Source: Porites lobata (lineage: Eukaryota; Cnidaria; Anthozoa; Scleractinia; Poritidae). From it: DNA of 64,000 bases. The position numbers and the translations under genes were made by a program. Numbering within the stretch: the stretch's first letter is position 1; every line of letters begins with the position of its first letter. A model generated the notes under the pieces. It was given only the letters and a program-made list of their open reading frames with translations, did not search any database and had not been told where the DNA came from. Of this stretch, positions 26,941 to 39,560 are shown piece after piece. The stretch lies in NCBI GenBank assembly GCA_942486035.1, contig CALNXK010000129.1:344001-408000 (forward strand), read 5' to 3'.

Positions 26941-29311
26941 AAGGTCAAATGAACCAAAAATTCGACATTTTTTATTTTAGTTCAATTCTAGTGAAATGTG
27001 TTTAATATGAACCAAATAAACATACTATGAAGTTTCAGCTCAATTGAAGCAAGTATCTCCGAGATATTCGCATTTAAAAATTGCTGTTTTTTGGCCCTTA
27101 TCTTCGTAGAGCGGTCGGAAAAATTGTCGGAAAAAACAGCTTGTGACGTCAATGTTGGTCAGGTGAAAAAAAGCGGGAAACTAAAAACAGAGTTTTTCGA
27201 GTCGCCTCGACGCAGAAGTGGTTTGTGCGGCCAGAAAGCAATTTGTCTTCAAACGTTGCAAGCTGTGGTTATAGCCTTCTTATTATTTAGTTTTCTCGAG
27301 GAATACATCATAGTAAAACTGACTTTAACGACATTTACTAATTTCCTTGAGTTGTACTGGAAATGTGCGTGCTTAAGTCCGATTTTTTTCAAGATGCATT
27401 CACAAAATGTGTTCATATAAGGAAGTTCCTGGATATATAAGGTCCGGAACTCCACCATGGACACAAAAACAGAATATATTTTTGTATAATAATCTGCCCA
27501 AAGAAATTCAAGTTTGCCCACAATGTGTTTGAAGTCACTGAACTTTGTCGCACTCGAGCTGATATTTTAAGACCCACGCTCGATCGGACACTTCTAGCTT
27601 CGCAGATCACTAAAATGTAAACAAAATCCTTAATGTAGAAGTTTTGGCGTTGATATGTGGGCAGAAAAAGAGTTGATCTTTATCTAGTAAATCTTCCCCA
27701 AGATCGGTTTCAAAGCAACCATAGTTTTCTAAACTTGATCGTTTCGCGTAGATTAATTTTGCTTTGCCTGTGTTGTCAAGTTGAACATGCATAACACCTG
27801 TTAAAAACCTACGCGTTAGTAAGATTTCCTTCAAACAAAGTTAAAGTTACATTATTGCAAAAACTTCTTTCCAATTATGTATAAGATTTAATTACCGATT
27901 GAGGTCACTTTAAGGACCATAGACGCCACTTTAAGCTGGCAAAGAGATGCGACAAGCAAAGAACAATTCCATCATGCATAAAATTCAGCTTAAGTGAACT
28001 AAAAAAAGCTTCAATAAGGTTGCAAAACAACAAATTTTCATTAAAAAAACATAAGGCTTAAGGCTCTTATACCTGCTGACAAAGAAGAAGTGAATTTTCT
28101 GTACGGAAACAACCTACCTAAAGATCTTAAAAGAAAAAGATCAGTTGCAAGCGTCGCAGCCAAGCCATGATTCCGACTACTTAGCTAAATTAGCTACTTC
28201 TTTTTAGTAATAACTGGTCCATGCGAGGGTCTTCATTCAAGCAAATTAAACTCAGCAAACTGAATCATTAGAAAATACAGAAAACTGCACATAAGGATTT
28301 GTTTTGCTCGCTTCAGTCAAATCCAGCTCCAGCAATTGTTTACGGGCAAAGAGTTGATTGTTTTGGAGTCACTGCCGGCAGTTGTCGTTCTCCGCTACTT
28401 CACAGCGAGTGAAAGGAAAATTTGCGGACAGAAAGATAACAAAACTATGTAATTAAAACTGAAAAAACTAAAGGAAAAAAAACTCTGACTACTATTACTT
28501 GAGCAACACAAAAATGATCGAAGTAGTCTTTTCTTCTCGAGTAAGCTTGCTGGCCTTCTAAAGTTTCGAGGAAGTTTTAAGCGCTCAAGTTTGTTCACTC
28601 GCAAGCGTTAGCATTACGGTTCTTTGACATAAGACAAGGATAAAGCTGGTTCTGCAAAGGTAAATAAAACTGGGCATTTAAAAAAACTAACCGTAACTAC
28701 TAATAACAAAATACAAGCGGATATTAATTCAGTCCGGCGAAAGAAGACGAAGCGCTGGACAAAAAATCCGTTCTCAAATCGAATGCACAATTATCAGGAA
28801 AATACAAACCTCTTTAGAAATGTTCAAAACGTTTTATTCTTCCTCAGACCGACGGATGATCTGTTTTTACTCTAACATTGGTTGTTCTGAATCCAAAGTA
28901 ATTTTCAAGTGACGAAAAAACAACAACAACAACAAAAACAAAAAAAAGCCTTTACAAGGAGCAAACGTTCACACCTCGTGTATTTCATTCAGTCTCAGTC
29001 AGAACAGTCAGAACGAGAACGAGACAAACAAACGCAGGCGATAAGGGATGCGCAGAAGCTTGCGCAGAACGTTTTTCCGCCCTGAAAGACCAACATTGAC
29101 GTCACGTAGTCTCCAGTCTACCACGCGGCCATTTCAGAAACGTTTTCGTGAAGTTTTCGGAAATTCTCGGATTTTGATCTTTTATCTTTCTATATAAAGG
29201 CTTGAGAAGAATAATCTTTACCCAAATCTCACTTAGGATGGTTCTTTTTAGCGTTTGGTGAAGGTAAAGCGACAAAAGAAAATATGTCAATTTTTTGGTT
29301 AATTTGACCTT
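26941..29311. mobile_element. 2.37-kb TA-flanked inverted-repeat element
   Basis: The ends AAGGTCAAAT(G/T)AACCAAAAA are inverted copies over about 40 bp with few mismatches, flanked by TA (TTAA at both sides). A second inverted pair, GACGTCAATGTTGGTC, lies inside near each end (27147 and 29085). Internal open frames are short: 27610-27834 (-) reads FLTGVMHVQLDNTGKAKLIY and 27091-27420 (+) is low-complexity. No transposase motif is visible, so this is a non-autonomous or decayed DNA transposon. Confidence 0.7.
27610..27834 (-). other. Open frame inside the 26941-29311 element
   Basis: Seventy-four residues with a plausible folded composition (GVMHVQLDNTGKAKLIYAK, LLDKDQLFFCPHINAK). I do not recognise it. 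It may be a remnant of the element's own protein or a captured exon. Confidence 0.3.
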
Positions 29312-29875
29312 TAACGCCCTCTTCCCGAAAGCAGATTACAGAGATAAAGGTAGAGGGCATGATCGCAGGCTACTACATTTCAGGCCCAGCTGTTCGAAGG
29401 CCGATTAGCGCTAACCCGGGGTTAAATTTCTTTTTTTCTTTTGCTCAAAAGCATTTCCTCGGATATATTTTGCTATTCTCTTTAGCGTATCCAGTCATCA
29501 AATTGTAGACGAAAAGAATTAAACTGATGAATTTATTTGTTTTTTAAGCTTTTATATCTGAGTTCGCACTAGCCCTGGAATATCCAGCTTAACCCAACTT
29601 TGAACAACCCGGCCCAGGATTTCAGCAAGAGCTGTTTTTGTTTCTATCATGTAGAATATGTTAATACCAGAGTACACGCAATTTAGTTCTATGGATGTTT
29701 AATCTGCTCAAGCCCAACCTAAAAGCCCTGGGAACGAGATTGTCCTTCAGCCCTGCGGCGTCTTCCCAGGCTCTCTCGTTCAGTTCGGTTATTACTAGTC
29801 ACTATTTCTATTGCCATTGAACTTTGCATTGTCATTAAATTCGTTTCCAGCAAATCAATGTCTTACGTCGTTGTT
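29312..29875. other. Spacer between two TA-flanked elements
   Basis: About 560 bp without a supported feature. Confidence 0.4.
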
Positions 29876-29877
29876 TA

Positions 29878-30356
29878 AAGGGACAGGTTCACGGCTAAGC
29901 GCATACTCATTAATTAAATTACTTCTTTCCAATTTAATAGTAATTCTATCGGTTAATAATCCCACTCAAATGTATCTCAGCGATCTCAGAGTGTATTTCA
30001 AAGTAGAATTGTATTTCAGAGTAACCTGAAGTAGGATGGAGGAGTACTAAAATCGCAGAAAAAATTAGTGGATAATGCCAACACTACCAACGTTAAATTC
30101 ATTGTTGACCCGAAGGTTTCATTCCATGGTTGATTAATTCACAGCTATTTACAAGTTTTTAAGTTGATCAAGTGCAAGTCCCTACCAGGGGAGTGTGCAG
30201 ATTGGTTCTTTGAAAACATTATGACATGATCAGAGAATTAAGAGTTTATCGATTGGGCAGTTTTCATGACGAGATGATCATATTGCTTACATACAGCATA
30301 CAGACCATACAGCATTTTGAAAAATGAGCATGCGCTGAACCGTGAACCTGTCCCTT
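29878..30356. mobile_element. 479-bp TA-flanked MITE (family C), intact copy
   Basis: Inverted ends AAGGGACAGGTTCACGG / CCGTGAACCTGTCCCTT are flanked by TA. A second copy in the other orientation lies at 54719-55707, where it is split by another insertion. Both contain the block CTTCAGGTTACTCTGAAATAC in matching positions. Confidence 0.85.
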
Positions 30357-30623
30357 TAACGAAATCTGATTTCGAACATAATCATAACTATAACAAAATT
30401 GTGAAATCTGATTGGCTATCAACTGCCCTGATTTCAGCCTTAATTGGACAATTTAATAGGACAGTACGCGTCATGCCTAAGTAATTGGACAGTACGCGCC
30501 ATCACGCGCGCGCTTAACTGGCTTTTTCTTTCACTGCTAGCAAAACAAAATTTCGAATTTCTTGTGTTTTGATTTAAAAAATAGCCTATTATATCACAAA
30601 TTTTGTTAAAGTTATGATTAATT

Positions 30624-30639
30624 GGTAACAGAACTTCGT

Positions 30640-30670
<31 letters not shown>

Positions 30671-30766
30671 GATTAAACAAATCGGACTCCCGCTACGCGG
30701 TCGTCCGATTTTGTTAATCACTCGTATGATTACAGACCGAATTGGACGACACGAAGTCCTGTTACC
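30624..30766. repeat. Near-perfect 143-bp hairpin
   Basis: Arms of about 55-65 bp starting at GGTAACAGAACTTCGTGTCG pair with the right half ending CACGAAGTCCTGTTACC. The loop itself contains a smaller ATCGGAC/GTCCGAT pair. Confidence 0.8.
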
Positions 30767-30971
30767 ATTACAAACAATCTTGTTTCCTCTCAAAAAAGAT
30801 ACCCGAGGGCACCTCTTCGTGATAAAAATGCAGAAGAAAAAAGAAACTTAGAAGGTGTTCCATTCTTTCGGCCAGAAAATTCTTCTCGTACATTTCTTGC
30901 TGGTTGCCACCAGTTTTAACGCTAGTCGCGAATTAAGTTTCCTTCACCGCACTCTAAAGAAACCTCCGGGC

Positions 30972-32035
30972 TACGCAGGTTACAGTTTCCAAGAGTAGCC
31001 CAACAATATATTTAACAATTATTCCACGAGGGCGCGTTGGATATGGGATGATAGATAGCCAACGAGGCGCATAGCGCCGAGTTGGCTATAATCATTTCAT
31101 ATCCAACAAGCCCGAGTGGAATAATTGTTTTATTAAAAACGCCCACAAAATCTCGTTGAATCTCCCCGACTAGAACAAACCGGAAAAGACAAGGGACTTC
31201 CGCTATTCACATGTCACACGTCTATCAAACCTGTCAACGCGCGAACGGACTCGCCTGGACTGCATGAATGAAAAATCAAAACATTGTAGCGATGAACATT
31301 AGTTTTTTAAAAACTCGTCGTGATTCTAGGATTTTACACAGCAGAACAGCTTAAAAAAACCTGGCAGATAATGTGAAGGAAAGGAATTTTTAGGTGACAG
31401 CCGTCGAAATGACTACGAATTTGGATTTTCGGTGCAGTTATAAAGGTAAGAACAACGGAGAAAAACTACCGGTATCACCTCAGTCGCTTGTTATGAAGTT
31501 GTTTGAACCCACAAGCTTGTTTTGCGGAACGAGAAAAGAAGCTATACTGCCGCCTCGATTGCTCTAGTGAATGGCTGCATAGCCTGTATTTGTAGCTGGT
31601 TACTTGTGATTTATATTCTTGATGTCGGATAAACAAGCTGCAGTTATCTATCGGCGAGTGACTCGATCGGCGAATGGCTTCGCGATCATGAAGAAGCAAC
31701 ACTTGTCTTCTTTCGTAGCTGGTCAAGGTACTTTAGTTCCATGTGTTTTCATGTGTTTTTCGACAAACTTTCAAACAAGCTCTTGTGGCTTTTTTGTTTG
31801 TTTTTGTCTTTTTTCTTTCGTTGAAATTGCATTTCTAGTATTCTAAGAAATGAGTTAAAACGATTTGCTTCGGGCGCCGTTCTATCCTTCGCGACAAAAA
31901 ATCTCAGCTAGCTTCCAATTTTAAACTGACGCGTACACCGACCATATATGGAGAACATGGTATATTAGCTCATATACCATAACGGCTAAGCCAATCAAAA
32001 TGCTAGAATTGCATTATCCAATGATTCAGTTTTTA

Positions 32036-32076
<41 letters not shown>

Positions 32077-32105
32077 GGCTACTCTTGGAAACTGTAACCT
32101 GCGTA
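30972..32105. mobile_element. 1.13-kb unit bounded by a perfect 40-bp inverted repeat
   Basis: TACGCAGGTTACAGTTTCC... (30972-31011) is repeated exactly in inverse at 32066-32105. Inside the left end sits a hairpin (31014-31126) that begins and ends with CAATTATTCCAC/GTGGAATAATTG. The right end carries (AT)n at 32039-32067. Short frames inside (31475-31726, 31619-31846) show no known domain. Confidence 0.7.
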
Positions 32106-35100
32106 AAAACAAACACGACCTAAGTTCAGTAGAACTTTCCTTTATTTGAGATTGCTTTTATTCAAAATTTTAAATTATTACCATTATTTAATGGCGAGTG
32201 TGCTCGTACAAAGTTACACCAAGTGAACACCGTCAAAACCTCTGTTTCTTTCCCAAACTCTTTTAGCGCATATTGTAATAAAACTTTGACTTTCATAACA
32301 AAGGTACATTTGTTAGGTAAGTATTATCACTTTCCTTCAATAAAAGGGCTAAAAAAAAATTCGTACAAACGCTCAACTGAAATCTTTTCTTCAAGTTATT
32401 CATGTCGGTGAATAATTAATCATTACTTTATTATTCCATTTAGTTTCGCGTGATATTTGTCATATTTTTAAAATACCTAAAATGATTGACCTCTTCTATA
32501 AGAATTATTGAACACCGCATTACAAAACAAAATAATGTCTAATGGTTTTCTAAACCCTTTGGCCTGGTTGAAGTAAATCTCTGTCATTTGACGTTTTAAT
32601 TTCGGGAGGACGCAAGACCTCGAGCCAGGCGAAACTTACTCAATACAATACAGGGTGCAAAAAAGTCATTTTTACAGCTTGACATTCGGCAAGTTGAAAC
32701 TAGCAATTACTAGCCCAAACGTCATTTCAACTAGCCCCAAAACGGTCTTGATGAGCAGACTTGATTCACAGTTCTTCTGTAATTTGAATTCCAAAAAAAA
32801 CCTTCACTTGCCCGTCGGGCCAGTTAAGAACAGAATTCACTAGCCCGATAGCAATATCCACTAGCCCCGGGCCAGGCAACGGCCTTTGATCTTGCCGCTT
32901 TTCAGCTTTCCATGATCGCCCCAGTTAAGAAATCTGTCAATCATCCGAAAACTGTAGCGAGCATGCGCGGAATGGGTGGGAAAACAACAAGTTTGTTTTG
33001 GCAGCTTCGTAGCAGCGATTCGGCAGTGTGAAGTGTAGTTGCTTTTGGTCCCGTTGGTCATTGGTTTCTTCGTTTTGTTCCGCGGTAATGTGGAGCTTAC
33101 GTTTTCCTTTCTTCTGGTCTTGCGTTTGTCATTAAATGCGGCCCGGTTTACTACGGTAAGAACGAGACCAGTGAACATGTTTCTCTATGCCCGACCTTTT
33201 GATGATTTGTTTCTGTTTAGACGATCCACGAATTGCAAGAGTAAAAGAAGGGCCAACCCTCCAATACGTATGTAGAAGAGTTTATATTTTCAATCGAAAA
33301 GTCCAAAATTAATTCTTCGTGGTATTAAAAAAGTGCGGTGACTGGCATGTGGTTGAGTAGAAGAGTTGTCAGAGTTCAGCTTAGAGTTGGTTACGGCTTC
33401 ACTACACCTTTACGACGACAAGAAATGATGATTGAGATTCTCAGTTCTACATCCTTGATTGTGAACTTATCCTGGCAGAGTTGCGTTGGATGATTGAGTG
33501 GCATGGTCAAATCCCGTAGTTCATGTATTTCCTTATGTACTAGAAGCTAAATAAATTTTGCCAAGAGATCATTCTCTCTTGATTTTGCACATGTTGATAT
33601 GCTTAAGTTCTTTTCTTCGTGCGATTTAATTGAAACTTTACCGTAGTTTCTAACAAATGAATCTTAGGCAGATGAAAGGGTAATTATCTTGTGTGTTTGG
33701 AATTCTCTTTTCATGACAGCAGTTACTACACTGCCTTCAGTTTGAGTCCTAATTCCAGTGTGTTTTGTTGCAAAAAAAAGAGGGAAAAATTATAAATTTT
33801 AAAAACTACACTACCCCTTGGAACAAGATTATGGTTTAAAAAAGATTAGCTAAGTTCAGAAAATAAATCTTCAAGTTTGCATGTTTTGACAAGGACTACA
33901 TCTGGCTAAATATGCTTCCAAGGGAATGTATAAAGTCAGTAAAATGGTGACATTTCTATTTTTGCCTTTCCTTTGGCCACGATGATCAGTTTTTACCATA
34001 CAGTTGCATGTAATTTTTTACACTTTTGGACATCAACCTGCCAGGTTAGTTTGTGTCTGTATAAAAATGTAGTTAATGAAATCAAACCCTCTCAACTTAA
34101 AAATTACCTTGTACTAGTGGATATGCAAAACACCAAAGGATGTCTTGGAAAAAAATGTAAAATGATTATTAAGATAATATTATTAATTTTGTAGTCAACA
34201 ATAACAGTTAGAAACTTGTGTTGAGGCAGGCAAAAACATTTTTCAGAGACCATAGACCTTCACTAACTTTGCTGTTAAAACAAGTAGTAAAAGGGTATTA
34301 AAATGTGAGATCACCTCCCTGGGCTTGCACTGAAAGAGAGTATGGGTAGTAGGACACATTGTTCATTTCCCCCACCCTTTTTATGCCAAGAGACCTGATT
34401 TTATAACCCTGATTCACTTCAGTTAGCATACAGAATTAAGTTAGCCTTTAAACTTAGAAAGATGGAAAAACTTGGGGAAAAAATTGGTGGTACCAAAAAT
34501 GTAACTACAGACTGCTCTTCATCAACCTTCACAGCCCAAACAAACACCCTGTTCAAAACTCTAAAGGGCGAAATGATCACCACCCTAACTCAGCAGCACA
34601 TACGCATCTAGGCCAAATAAGCCAAGGGTAGTATGTAGAAAGAACTGCTGAGGGGATTGGGCTCAAGGGACAATAACTTCTTTTGATGGTTGATAAAAAG
34701 TCAATTTTACCTTGTTTATTTTACTTGTAAATCAGATTCATAACTTACACAAACAATTGAAGTTGTACATTATTCAAGGTCCTTCTGATTCTCTTTATAA
34801 ACTTTGCAAAACATTCAATTTTCTTTTTTCTGTTCCTTGTACTTCAGTCCTTTGAGGGATTTTCTCAATGTATACTGAGCATACCCCTCTCTGATGTACT
34901 CACTCTTATTAGCAACTGGATTAACCTCTTGTCCCCACACTCAGATTCAAGTATAATTCAAAACTATGGGGTAATTTTTGTACAAACACTTTCAAGGAAG
35001 TACTTTAAACCGAAGTCACTATCTAATATAAAACTACTAAATACGGTATTGCTGTTGGAGCTATTTATTGATTATCACTCAAACGATATTCCAGTGAAGG

Positions 35101-35692
35101 TTTTGAAGATTCAGTAAGCCCTTCCCTGCAGCCTTTTGATATTAAAAATAGCTTATACTGACAGACCCAGTATATGTGAAGCAAATTGATTGGAACATTT
35201 AACCTGGCTTTTACTAAATTAGCCCTGTATTCTGTATTTACGCCCACAAATATTTGTTGTGGCTCCCAGTGTACAAACAAACTTAAGAACAGCGAAGTAC
35301 AAAATTGGTTTAATGAACATTCCTATATGACTGTTGCAAGACTCATACTATAATGAGCTCGTAGCATATGTTTAGGATAAGGCAGAGAGTTCTTAATACC
35401 ACCGTAGGTGAAAAAATATATAAGAGATGGAGCAGGCTACCCTGAGGCTGGTCGCTCGAAAATAATAACTGAACTTGCCAAGGTGAAGAATCACGATGAG
35501 TGAAGTCACTCATGAACTGTTCATACATCACGCCTCCTGATGTCCAAAATTTCATGAAAAAAGTTCATGAAAACCTTTTCTTGATGTTTGGACGCCGTAA
35601 AACGTAAAACCGAGCAAAAACTCTTCATCTTTCCATGTCCGCATTCTCCGCCATATTTGTTTCGAAGGAATATTGGTACTCAGTCTCACTCT
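32106..35692. other. Intergenic, no gene seen
   Basis: About 3.6 kb. 32690-32880 contains repeated CTAGCCC phrases alternating in orientation (a dispersed repeat). 32885-33250 is more GC-rich, but its frames carry no domain. The remainder is AT-rich with only short frames. Confidence 0.45.
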
Positions 35693-36877
35693 ATGGAGGC
35701 CCGTTCTGGTCAAAATTAATATAATAAAATGGCATCACAAGTGACTTTTTCGGCCAGTGCAGCATTTATTATGGACCTCTTGAGTATTTTTGTCATCACT
35801 ACACAGGATTTTTTTAGTGTGTTTTTATTTTTTTTTTAGCTGCATGAATTATTTTTTAATTAAGGCTGTTTACTTTTTTTATGTTGTTGTATGAATAAAT
35901 TTTTCATGCGTACCACAAATAATTTTTTAATGGTACCGCGAATTATTTTTAATACAAGTATTGAGAATTATTTTTTCATCGTACTGATAATTATTTTTCG
36001 CTGTATCGCGAATTTATTTTTGGGCCTACAATGCTTTGCGGGCCTTGGAGTTGAAGTGGACTGGTTCGAGTCTTTGACTTCCTTGAGCGACCATTTTGAA
36101 AACTTTGCAAGTGGAGGAGTGTTTTCAAAGAGAGTGCCAAGGCGAAACATTGTGAGAGAACTGAAACGACAGAGGTTTTCATCTTTCTTACAAAATCTGT
36201 CAGGAGCTAGTAGTCTGTCGTTAGTGATGAGGTTTTCTGGACCGAAGATTTAATAGAGGAGACTACGAAGGGACTTCACGACTCGTACACAATTCTAACC
36301 CTTATTCAGAACATGACATGTCTGCCCGATTGAACTGTTCTTTACCCGGTCTTGTCCTCGAATCTTCGTCTCGCACTACACATGCTGGTTTTCGGAACGA
36401 AGACGCAGAGAATGAGAGTGTCCGCTACCCTGAAGTTCAGGAAGAAGCTCCCGATTCTAATCCAGACGGGCGAGCACCAGAAGCAGAGCCAGATGGACTC
36501 GAGGGAGAAGACCTATGCTGAGTGCTAGTTAGAGTAGACCTCACTAAATGGGAAATTCGATTGATTTATCTAATATTTATGTTATGGCATTATTGGCTAT
36601 ACATCTCAGGTATCTGACGTTGGACCGACTCATTCATCTCCGAATATTAAAACCATAATGTTAAAAATCAGGAATTACTATACTGCCATCGTAAAGGCAC
36701 TCGAGCAAGTTCCCCATGTTAGTTAGTTAGTGAGGTCTACTCTCACTAGCACTCTGCGAAGGTCATATACCTCGAATCCATTTGGCTCTGCTAGTTCTTA
36801 TGCCCCCCGGTCAGGATTTGAATCGGGAGATTTTTCCTGAAGTTCAGGGTAGAGGGCATTCTCTTTCACAGCAATGA

Positions 36878-37072
36878 CAATGACAATGCTTTATTTATTT
36901 GGAGTCTTATACAGTCCTATGTACATTGACTTTATCCAAATAATTTAGAATCATAACACAAATTGCACACTAGTGGAACTATAATCAATGTTAACCTAAA
37001 GAACTAATGATCTTCTTTTCTCATAGCAGTCGAATACGTATTTTGCAATTAACTTTTGCACTGGTTTGTTCT
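36878..37072 (-). mobile_element. LINE 3' fragment inserted in the fold-back arm
   Basis: Read on the minus strand it ends AAATAAAGCATTGTCATTGT with CATTGT units, a CR1/L2-like tail. The matching point in the left arm (near 36405) has no such sequence, which defines it as an insertion. The borders are approximate. Confidence 0.5.
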
Positions 37073-37184
37073 TGCGCAGCATCTTCCTTCCCAAAAGCCA
37101 GCATGTGTGGTACGGGACGAAGACTCGAGGTCTAAGATTGGGTAGAGAACTGTTCAATTGGGGAGACATGTCATGTGCAATAAG

Positions 37185-38437
37185 CAGGGTGTCCAGCAGC
37201 ATGGTTGCTCAAAAATATAGGCAAATAGGAGACTCAGCATTGAGAAAATAGGAAAAATAGGAAACTTTGTATTAAAAAATAGGAGAAAAATGGGAAAATC
37301 AATAGTACTTTTGTGGACAAAGGTAGCCTCCCTGCACCCCATCAGGGTTATAATAAATGCCACGAGTCCTCAGATTCTACGTTCGCAGGATTGAGATCAA
37401 CTTTCGCGGCTAAGAAGGAGTAAAAATGATCAGTAATGTTTAGTTTATTGCCTCAGTTATGCTATAATCAGAATGATATGCTTGACTGCAGGTCAAGCGT
37501 GGTTCTATAATCAAAGGTGATCATGTGCAAATTCCCCTCAAGTTGGTGGCAAATCTTTGAAAAGCTTTGAAGAGTGAAATTTCTTAGTATAGGAATTTCT
37601 TACGATTGAGTTGTCATTGAACGATATCGAACTAGAACGTAAAAGTCCTATGGAAAGCTTTCCTTCCATTAATCTGCAATCGGTGGCTGGTTGAGAATAT
37701 GCTTGTTTGAGTCAAAACACCGCATAATTTTAAGTACAAAACCGGGCTTTCTGCGGTGTATGCAAAATGACACTGATGTGTTTGGTACCAGATTGTAAGT
37801 TTGTCATGGTTAAGTTCTAAGAAGAACATAACACTGCTTAGCTATGACTGCAAGACCGGTTTTGTAACCAAAATATTGGATCCTTCATCAGTTGCTTAGG
37901 TATAGGTGTTAACAAGGGCTCACCAAGATAGCTAGCGCCGTACACTAAACTTTAGGCTGTTCTTTTCATGTAGCATCCAGAATCAGCTAGTGATCCTGTT
38001 TTCAGTTTTAAAGATGAACATAAAAGTGAGCAAGACTTCAAAATAAAATATAACATGTACAGATACTGAAATGCAGTTTCAGTGGGCTATACACAATATT
38101 ATTCAATAGTCAGGAGGAGAACTATAACACTACATACAATACATGTACATGCAGGTTAACAAACATGTTAACAGAACTCTAACAGGCAATAGAGGTCATG
38201 GAAAGAACAAAAGTAACTGTTATTTTTACTAATATTAGAATATTAAAGTCAACATACTACTTGCTTTATGATAAATTTCACTCAAAAACACATACAATTA
38301 TAATTTCATTTTCAATTTTGTTACAAATTTTGCCTTCACCGGCTAAAAAATAGGAAAAATATGAGGTTTTAGTTTAAAAATAGGGGAAAATAGGAATAGG
38401 CTCAAAAAATAGGAAAAAATAGGAACTGGACACCCTG
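37185..38437. mobile_element. 1.25-kb hAT-like non-autonomous element, nested
   Basis: Ends CAGGGTGTCCAG / CTGGACACCCTG are inverted. Both sub-terminal regions carry AAAATAGGAAAAATAGGA repeats in the same orientation. The direct repeat AATAAG flanks it (37179-37184, 38438-38443). The left arm of the host palindrome shows the uninterrupted target. The CAGGG terminus suggests hAT, although only 6 bp of duplication match. Confidence 0.7.
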
Positions 38438-39560
38438 AATAAGGGTTAGAATTGTGTACGAGTCGTGAAGTCCCTTCGTAGTCTCCTCTATTAAATCTTC
38501 GGTCCAGAAAACCTCATCACGAACGGCAAAGACTACTGGCTCCTGATAGATTTTGTAAGAAAGATGAAAACCTCTTTTGTTTCTTTCCCTGACAATGTTT
38601 CGCCTTGGCATTCTCTTTCAAAGCACTCCTCCACTTCAAAGTTTTCAAAATGGTTGCCCAAGGGAGTCAAAGACTCGAACCAGTCCACTTCAACTGCAAG
38701 GCCCGCAAAGCATTGTAGGCCCAAAAATAAATTCGCGATACAGCGAAAAATAATTATCAGCACGATGAAAAAATAATTCTCAATACTTGTATTAAAAATA
38801 ATTCGCGGTACCACTAAAAAATTATTTGTGGTACGCATGAAAAGTTTATTCATACAACAACATAAAAAAAGTAAACAGCGTTAACAAAAAATAATTCATG
38901 CAGCTAAAAAAATCCTGTGTAGTGATGACAAAAATACACAACGGGTCCATAATAAATGCTGCATTGGCCGAAAAAGTCACTTGTGATGCCATTTTATTAT
39001 ATTAATTTTGACCAGAACTGGCCTCCATATCACTCGGCCAAATTTCTTAACTGGGGCGATCATGTAAACTCGGTTCCAGACCTCGCTGCCAGCCCCCCCT
39101 GCCCCGGGCTATCGGACACGACTTTCTTTGCACGCTGAATACTATATTTAAACCATAACGATATGACCGGATACCTCTGCGGTGTCCTATGGATCATCAT
39201 ATCAGAATTCCAGGAATTCGGGCACTTCATGAACAGTGGCTTATCGAGTGCAACCAAGACAACATAAAGGAAGGTCCTCAAAAGGGTTCCTCAATCTCGT
39301 AATCCCGATGGCTATTTTTGGCATTCCCGAATACCGAGCTTCAAATAAAGGAAATCCACGAGTATTGGGGTCCCTCATAAAGCCTTGGTGCAACACAATA
39401 CCTCCAAAAACAACAACTCAAAATGAAATGGGTAAATTAACCGTTTTCTCCAAAAGAATTACACTGTGCCATGGAAGTTATGAAATACCTTGGAACAACA
39501 AATACGAACATTTTTAAAGCTGTAATTCTCTAGTTTTTATGCCTGATCTCAACTTTTCTT

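Larger units (their letters stand above)
35693..39030. mobile_element. Giant fold-back element with two nested insertions
   Basis: The left arm 35693-36546 reappears inverted on the right. The outer ends TATGGAGGCCCGTTCTGG and CCAGAACTGGCCTCCATA face each other, and both arms carry CCTTGGAGTTGAAGTGGACT-type and GACATGTCATG-type blocks. The centre is about 36547-36725. The right arm is interrupted by a LINE-tail insertion (about 36878-37072) and a 1.25-kb element (37185-38437). Both arms keep a matching frame (NNFLMVPRIIFNTSIENYFF) of unknown family. Confidence 0.75.

Noticed and set aside
32223..35117. Several 60-75 residue frames in the gene-poor stretch
   Set aside because: Length expected by chance in AT-rich DNA, no paired splice sites and no family resemblance.
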